A DNA stretch of 7,182 nucleotides from JABDGR01 sp964561455. Lineage in GTDB: Bacteria > Verrucomicrobiota > Verrucomicrobiia > Opitutales > JABDGR01. Within the stretch, counting starts at the first letter, position 1. Every line of letters begins with the position of its first letter. Location of the stretch: contig CAZLPS010000152.1 in NCBI GenBank assembly GCA_964561455.1, positions 1-7,182 of the forward strand, written 5' to 3'. Position numbers and translations under genes: made by a program. Under the pieces are notes generated by a model that was not told the DNA's origin, made no database searches, and saw only the letters and a program-made list of their open reading frames with translations. Below, one piece after another: positions 1 to 6,000 of this stretch.

Positions 1-3000
1 CCCGCAATTCCGCGCCATACCGGTCGCCCCCGCAATCCTCGCACGGCAGCCAGGCATCCGGCAGAAAGCTCATCTCCAATTTCACCCGCCCCGCCCCCGC
101 GCAGGTCTCGCACCGCCCGCCCTTGGTGTTAAACGAAAACCACCCCGCCTCATGCCCCCGCAGCCGCGCCTCCGGCAATTGCGCAAACAAAGCCCGAATA
201 TGCTCAAACGCCCCAATGTACGTCGCTGGCGTCGACCGCGGCGTCTGCCCAATCGGATCCTGCCCCACCTCAATCACCGACTTAAACGCCTCCGCCCCCG
301 CTATCTCCCGCCACGGCGCCGTCGCCACGAGGTTCACCGCCGATGCCGATTTTTGAATGCGGGTTTTTTTCTCCTGCCTCCTGTCTCCTGTCTCCTTACT
401 TCTTAATTCTGCATTCTTAATTCTTAATTCGCCCCTCTGTCCCTCTGTCCCTTTGTCCCTCGGCATGGCCCCCGTTGCCCGCGCATAATCGCCCCACCTC
501 AACCGCGCCAACTTGTGCTCCGCCGCAAATTTCGCCGCCGGCTCCAATACATCCCGCACCAGCGTGCTCTTCCCCGCCCCCGACGGCCCGCTCACCACCA
601 CCAACCGCCCCAGCGGAAACCACGCATCCCCGCCCTTCAAATTCCGCAACCGCGCCCCCCGCACCACCAAAAAGGATGAAGGCTGAGGGATGAAGGATGA
701 ATCGTTCCCTTCAACGTTCCCACTTTGCTTTTGTCCCGCCGCCAATTTTGCATTTTGCATTTTCCCTTTTGCATTTCGTGGCCGCGTCGCAACTTGAGCG
801 TTAAGCGTTAAGCCTTGAGTGGTAAAAGTTTTTGGCATTCCCCTCTGTCCCTCTGTCCCTTTGTCCCTCGGTCCCTTCGGCATGCCCACCGCCCTCCACG
901 CCCCCCTCCGCGGATGCACCAGTCCCTCCCGCAAACACTGCGCCGTCACCGACTCCGGGTGCCGCAAAATCTCCTCCACCGTCCCCTGCGCCACAATCTT
1001 CCCGCCATGTACCCCCGCGCCCGGCCCCATGTCAATAATCGTGTCCGCCTGCCGCAACGTGTCTTCATCGTGCTCCACCACCAGCAGCGAATTCCCGTTC
1101 TTCTGCAACGACCGCAGTGACTCAATCAACCGCTGGTTGTCCCGCGCGTGCAATCCGATCGACGGCTCATCCAGCACATACAGCACCCCCGCCAGATTCG
1201 ACCCGAGCTGCCCCGCCAGTCGAATCCGCTGGGCCTCACCTCCCGACAACGTCTCCGCCGAGCGATCCAGCGTCAAATAATCCAATCCCACCCGGTCCAG
1301 AAATTTTAACTTCTCCGCCATCTGCGGAATTACTTCGGCCGCGATCAATTTCCCGCGCGCATCGGTTTCCAAATGCTCCAGCTTCTTCAATAATTCCGCC
1401 GGCGCCAGCGCCACCAATTCCGGCAGCGACTGCGCCGCCCCATTCTTGAAATAGAGCTTCACCGCCCGCGACACCGGATTCAGCCGTGCGCCCTGGCAGT
1501 CCGGACACACCTCCTCCGTCGGCTCCGCGTAACTCGGCGCCTCCGCATACAAATCTTCATTCCCTTCCACCTCTGCAAACAACCGCCCATACCCCCGGCA
1601 CCGCGGACACCATCCCCGCAGCGAATTCCACGAAAAATTCTTCGGATCCAATTCCGCAAACGCCTCCCCCGTCGCCGGATCCGTCCGCGTCATCGAAAAC
1701 CAAATTGGTTTTGTTCCCGCATCTGCTCCCCCCAATTTTGCATTTTGCATTTTTCCTTTTGCATTCCCGCTGTGCGTCTTCTCAAATCCCAAATCCCAAA
1801 TCTCAAATTCTGATTTCGCGCCCCTTTGCTTCTCTGCTTCTTTGCTCCTTTGCTCCTTGCCTGACTCCCCGCTCCCCGCTCCCCGCTCCCCGCTTGTGGC
1901 CGCCCTCGGTCCCTCCATCAAAAAACACGCCCCTCCCCCAATCTTCAACGCCCCATCCAGCACCCGTCCAATTTCGCTCTCCGCCACCTTCTTTTCCGCT
2001 TTCACCCCAAAATCAGCCACCGCCACCTCCACGTCATGTTCGCGATACCGGTCCAATTTCTGAAAATCCGCCACCCGCACCAGCTTCCCGTCGCACCGCA
2101 GCAAGTCATACCCGTGATTCCCCGCCCAATCCGCGAGTGGCTGGTGATGCCCCTTCCGCCCCCGCGCCAAGGGCGCAAACATATATAGGTGCTGCGCCCC
2201 CTTGCGCCGGCCAATCTCCGCCCGCACCCGCTCCGCGATCTCCTTCCGCCCGAGCGCCACCAGCGGCAGCCCCGTCACCAGACTGTGCGGAACCCCCAGC
2301 CGCGCGTACAGCAACCGCAAATAGGGCGCTACTTCGGTCACCGTCGCCACCGTGCTCTTGCGTCCGCCCCGCGTCACCCGCTGCTCAATCGCCACCGTCG
2401 GCGGCAGCCCCGTCACCGCATCCACGTCCGGCCGCGGCATCTGCTCCACAAACTGCCGCGCATACGCCGACATGCTCTCCATGAACCGCCGCTGCCCCTC
2501 CGCAAAAATAATGTCAAACGCCAGCGTGGATTTCCCCGACCCCGACACCCCCGTCAGCACCACAAACTCCCGCCGCGGTATATCAATCGAAATATTCTGC
2601 AAGTTATGCTCGCGAGCGCCCACCACCCGCAGCGCGCTGGTTGCAGGTTGCCGGCTGCAAGTTGCAGGGGTGTCAATCTCTTGAAGTTCTTTAATCCTTG
2701 AAGGTGCCTGTCCCTCAACCGTAAACGGTAAACCGGAAACCGTAAACTCCTTCACCCCCTCGGCCGCTTTTTGCAATTGTGCATCGCTCCCAAATTCCAA
2801 ATTTCCAATTTCAAATGCTGCCTTTCCTGTGGCGGCTCCTGTCTCCTGCCTCCTGTCTCCTGTCTCCACCTTTCTTAATTCTGCATTCTCAATTCTTAAT
2901 TCCTGCGCGCCTCGTGATCCTCCTGTCTCCTTCTGAAATCTGAAATCTGAAATCTGAAACTTCCTGGACTCCCCGCTCCCCGCTCCCCGCTCCTTGCTCA

Positions 3001-6000
3001 GAAACCTGCCCGTCTCCGTCCCCATCCCCGCCACTTCCTCCGGCGTCCCTTCCGCCACGATCTTTCCACCCTTTGCTCCGGCCTCCGGCCCCAGCTCAAT
3101 CAACCAGTCGCACGCCGCCAGCACATCCAGTTGATGCTCCACCACCACCACGCTGTGCCCGCGCCGCACCAGCTTATGCAGCACCTGCAACAACCGCCCC
3201 ACGTCATCCCGGTGCAATCCCGTCGTCGGTTCATCCAATAAAAGCAGTGACGGCCCCGCCGTTTCCTCGAGCCCGCCCAAATAACGCACCAGCTTCAACC
3301 GCTGCGATTCACCACCCGACAAAGTATTCAACGGCTGCCCCAGCGGCAAATAACTCAACCCAACCTCCACCAGCGCGCGCAACCGCAGCGCGATTTTCGG
3401 CTGCGCCGCAAACACCTCGACCGCCTCGCCCACTTCCATCGCCAGCACCTCCGCCACGCTGTGACCGTTCCATGCGCACGCCAGCACCTCCGGCTTGAAC
3501 CGCTTCCCGCCGCACTCTGGACACGGCACATACAGATCGCTCATGAATTGCATCTCCACCCGCTCGCTCCCCAGCCCCTGGCAGTGCGGACACCGCCCCT
3601 CGCCCGCATTAAACGAAAATTCCCGTGCCGTGAATCCCGCTGCCTTCGCCGCTTCGCCCGACGCAAATAATCCCCGGATTCCCTCCCATGCGTCGCAATA
3701 GAGCGCCGCGTTGCTTCGCGGGGTTCGGCTCACGGGCGATTGGTCCACCAGCATCAGCTCCGCAAACTTCGGCATCGAAATCTTTTTAATCACCGCCGGC
3801 TCCTCTGCCACCTCTCCGCGTTTCACCCGCAAACTCTGATAAAGCGCATGCTTCAACAACGTACTCTTCCCCGACCCCGACACCCCGCAAAGCCCCACCA
3901 ACCGCCCGCACGGAATGGAAACATCGAGGCCCCGTAAGTTATGCAGGGTAATGCCTTGGAGTTTGATAAACGCAGAAGTGTGGAGTGTGGAGTGTGAAGT
4001 GTGGAGTTCAGCGTCCGTTCGCACCGTATTATTCATCGGCGCCAACAATTTCGCATTTCGCACTTTGCCTTGGGCCTTTCGCCCCCCCTCGGCAGCCAGA
4101 GCGCCTTCGGATTTCCGAACTCCACACTTCACACTCCACACTTCACACTCGCTGCCCCTCTGTCCCTCTGTCCCTTGGTCCCTCTGTCCCTTTGTCGTCC
4201 CCAACTCCCCGCTCAAATACTTCCCCGTCAAGCTCCCCGCGTCCCTCATCATCTCCGCCACCGTCCCGCTGAACACCAGCCGTCCGCCATTCTTTCCCGG
4301 CCGCGGCCCAATCTCTACGATATGATCCGCCGCGCGCATCACTGCCTCGTCATGCTCCACCACCACCACCGTATTCCCCGCATCCGCCAGCCGCCGCAAG
4401 ATCCCAATTAACCGGTTGATGTCCCGCGGATGCAAGCCGACGCTCGGCTCATCCAGCACAAATAAAGTCTCCACCAGCGACGACCCCAGGCACGTCGTCA
4501 AATTCACCCGCTCCGTCTCGCCCCCCGACAACGTCCGCGTCGCCCGGTCCAAAGTCAAATACCCCAACCCCACCTCCCCCAAATACCGCAACCGCGTCAC
4601 AATCCCCTCCAACGCCAAATCACTCTGATGCCATTGCCCGGGAGAAGTTGGAATCTGGAATTTGGAATTTGGAATGGCCTCACCAGATATCTCGAGGGCA
4701 TCTGGTTCGGGAATTCCAGATTCCAGATTCCAACTTCCAGATTCTAAGTTAGTGCTGTCTGGATTTTTCTTAATTCTTAATTCTTTCTTTTTAATTTCTT
4801 CCAGAAGCTCCTCCACCGTCATCCCATACACCTCCGGCAGCGTCTTCCCCCGCCACTTCCACCACAACGCTTCCTCCTTCAATCTCGTCCCCTTGCAAAC
4901 CGGACAGGTGTTATACGTCCGATACTTCGACAAAAACACCCGCACGTGCATCTTGTAGGTCTGCGTCTCCATCCAGGTGAAAAATCGCCGCACGCCATAC
5001 CAGTGGTTTTTCCACATCCCCTCTTTGTATCCCGGCTCGCCCGCCATAACGAATTCCCGCTGTGCCGCCGTCATCTCGCGCCACGGCACATCTATTGGAA
5101 TTTTGAACTTCTTGCACACCCGCAGCAGGTCCTGTTTGCTCTCGCCGTAAACCTCCCCTTGAAACGGCCGCAGCACCCCCTCCGCAATCGTCAGTTTCGT
5201 GTCCGGCGTCACCAGCCGCTCGTCCAGTTCAATCACCCGCCCAAATCCCCGGCACTTCGCGCACGCCCCCATCGGCGAATTAAACGAGAACATCCCCGAT
5301 GTCGCCGGACGAAATTTCCGCCCCGTATGCGGCGAATGCAGCCCCTCCGAAAACCGCCCCAGCTCCGCCCCCGTCTCCTCCAGCAACCGCAGCGCCCCCT
5401 GCCCAAAATGCAACGCCGTCCGCGCGGCCTCCAAAAACCGCAACTCATTCTTCGCCACCAGCTCCACCCGGTCCTGCACCACCAGCAACGTCACGCCCTC
5501 CGGCCATTTCCCCGCCTCCTTCTCCAAATCCTCCAGCCTCGCAATCCGCCCAATCGTAGGGGCGCAGTCTCGCTGCGCCCGCTCTTTGGATTTTTTCAGA
5601 GCGGCTTGTTCGTCTTTCTGAAATTTGAAATTTGAAATCTGAAATTTCCGCTCCCTTTGTCCCTCTGTCTCCCGCAAGGCGGGATCCCTTGGTCCCTCTC
5701 CTCCGGCCTTCTTAATTCTTAATTTTTCCTTCTTAATTTCCTCGCGCGCGACCGCGCGCGAGTACCCCTGCGCCCGCAGCGGCCCAAAAATCTCCGCCCA
5801 CGTCAACGCCTTCGGCTTCGTCACCGCAAACGCCACCAGCGCGGTCTGCCCGCCCCACCGCCCGAGCGCCTGCTTCCAAATCGTCCGCGGATTGTCGTTC
5901 GCTATAATTTCCCCCGTGTCCGGATCGTGCAACTGCGCCGCCTGCGGCCACCAGGCTTTAAAATAATCGCACAGCTCCGTCATCGTCCCCACCGTCGAAC

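Larger units (their letters stand above)
1..2638 (-). other. UvrA-2 module (second UvrA copy, residue about 1219 to end, C-terminus outside the window)
   Basis: This copy looks closer to a standard UvrA than UvrA-1 does. It starts ALRVVGAREHNLQNI, then Walker A at 1248-1256, AEGQRRFMES and AIEQRVT. A recognisable UvrB-binding domain spans about 1337-1457 and contains FAPLARGRKGHH. ATPase I has a canonical LSGGEAQRIRL beginning at 1682, LDEPSIGLH at 1707-1715 and the H-loop histidine at 1741. ATPase II has Walker A GPSGAGKST at 1902-1910, the Q-loop region DPIGQTPRS and a complete C-terminal zinc finger (cysteines 2061, 2064, 2084, 2087). As in UvrA-1, the N-terminal zinc site keeps only one CX2C (CPRC, 1562/1565) plus CPDC at 1596/1599. 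Insertions 5, 6 and 7 lie inside this module. The fourth signature, Walker B and H-loop must lie beyond position 1. Confidence 0.93.

Noticed and set aside
369..463. CRISPR-like repetition
   Set aside because: Units are 7-8 bp in direct tandem with no spacers of constant length and no cas genes; the arrays are translated within uvrA.
1486..2484. Long plus-strand open frame of 332 codons, rich in Pro, Ser and Ala
   Set aside because: It lies antisense to UvrA-2, runs through the conserved UvrB-binding region and the repeat arrays, and its composition is that of the complement of GCG/CGG-rich coding sequence.
2608..2617. 10-bp palindrome gctcgcgagc
   Set aside because: It lies in the conserved GAREHNL segment of UvrA-2 and is explained by coding sequence in GC-rich DNA.
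2667..2717. Possible further heptamer array between the ggttgca and accgtaa arrays
   Set aside because: Only weak 7-bp similarity (two ttgaag copies); not strong enough to call.
2639..2996. Intein, intron or translational bypass in place of translated insertions
   Set aside because: No splicing-domain motifs or ribozyme features are seen, and every insertion is open in the coding frame, which simple translation explains.
4946..5635. Plus-strand open frame of 229 codons, rich in Arg, Pro and His
   Set aside because: It is antisense to conserved UvrA-1 sequence including the zinc-binding region; no domain or plausible start context.
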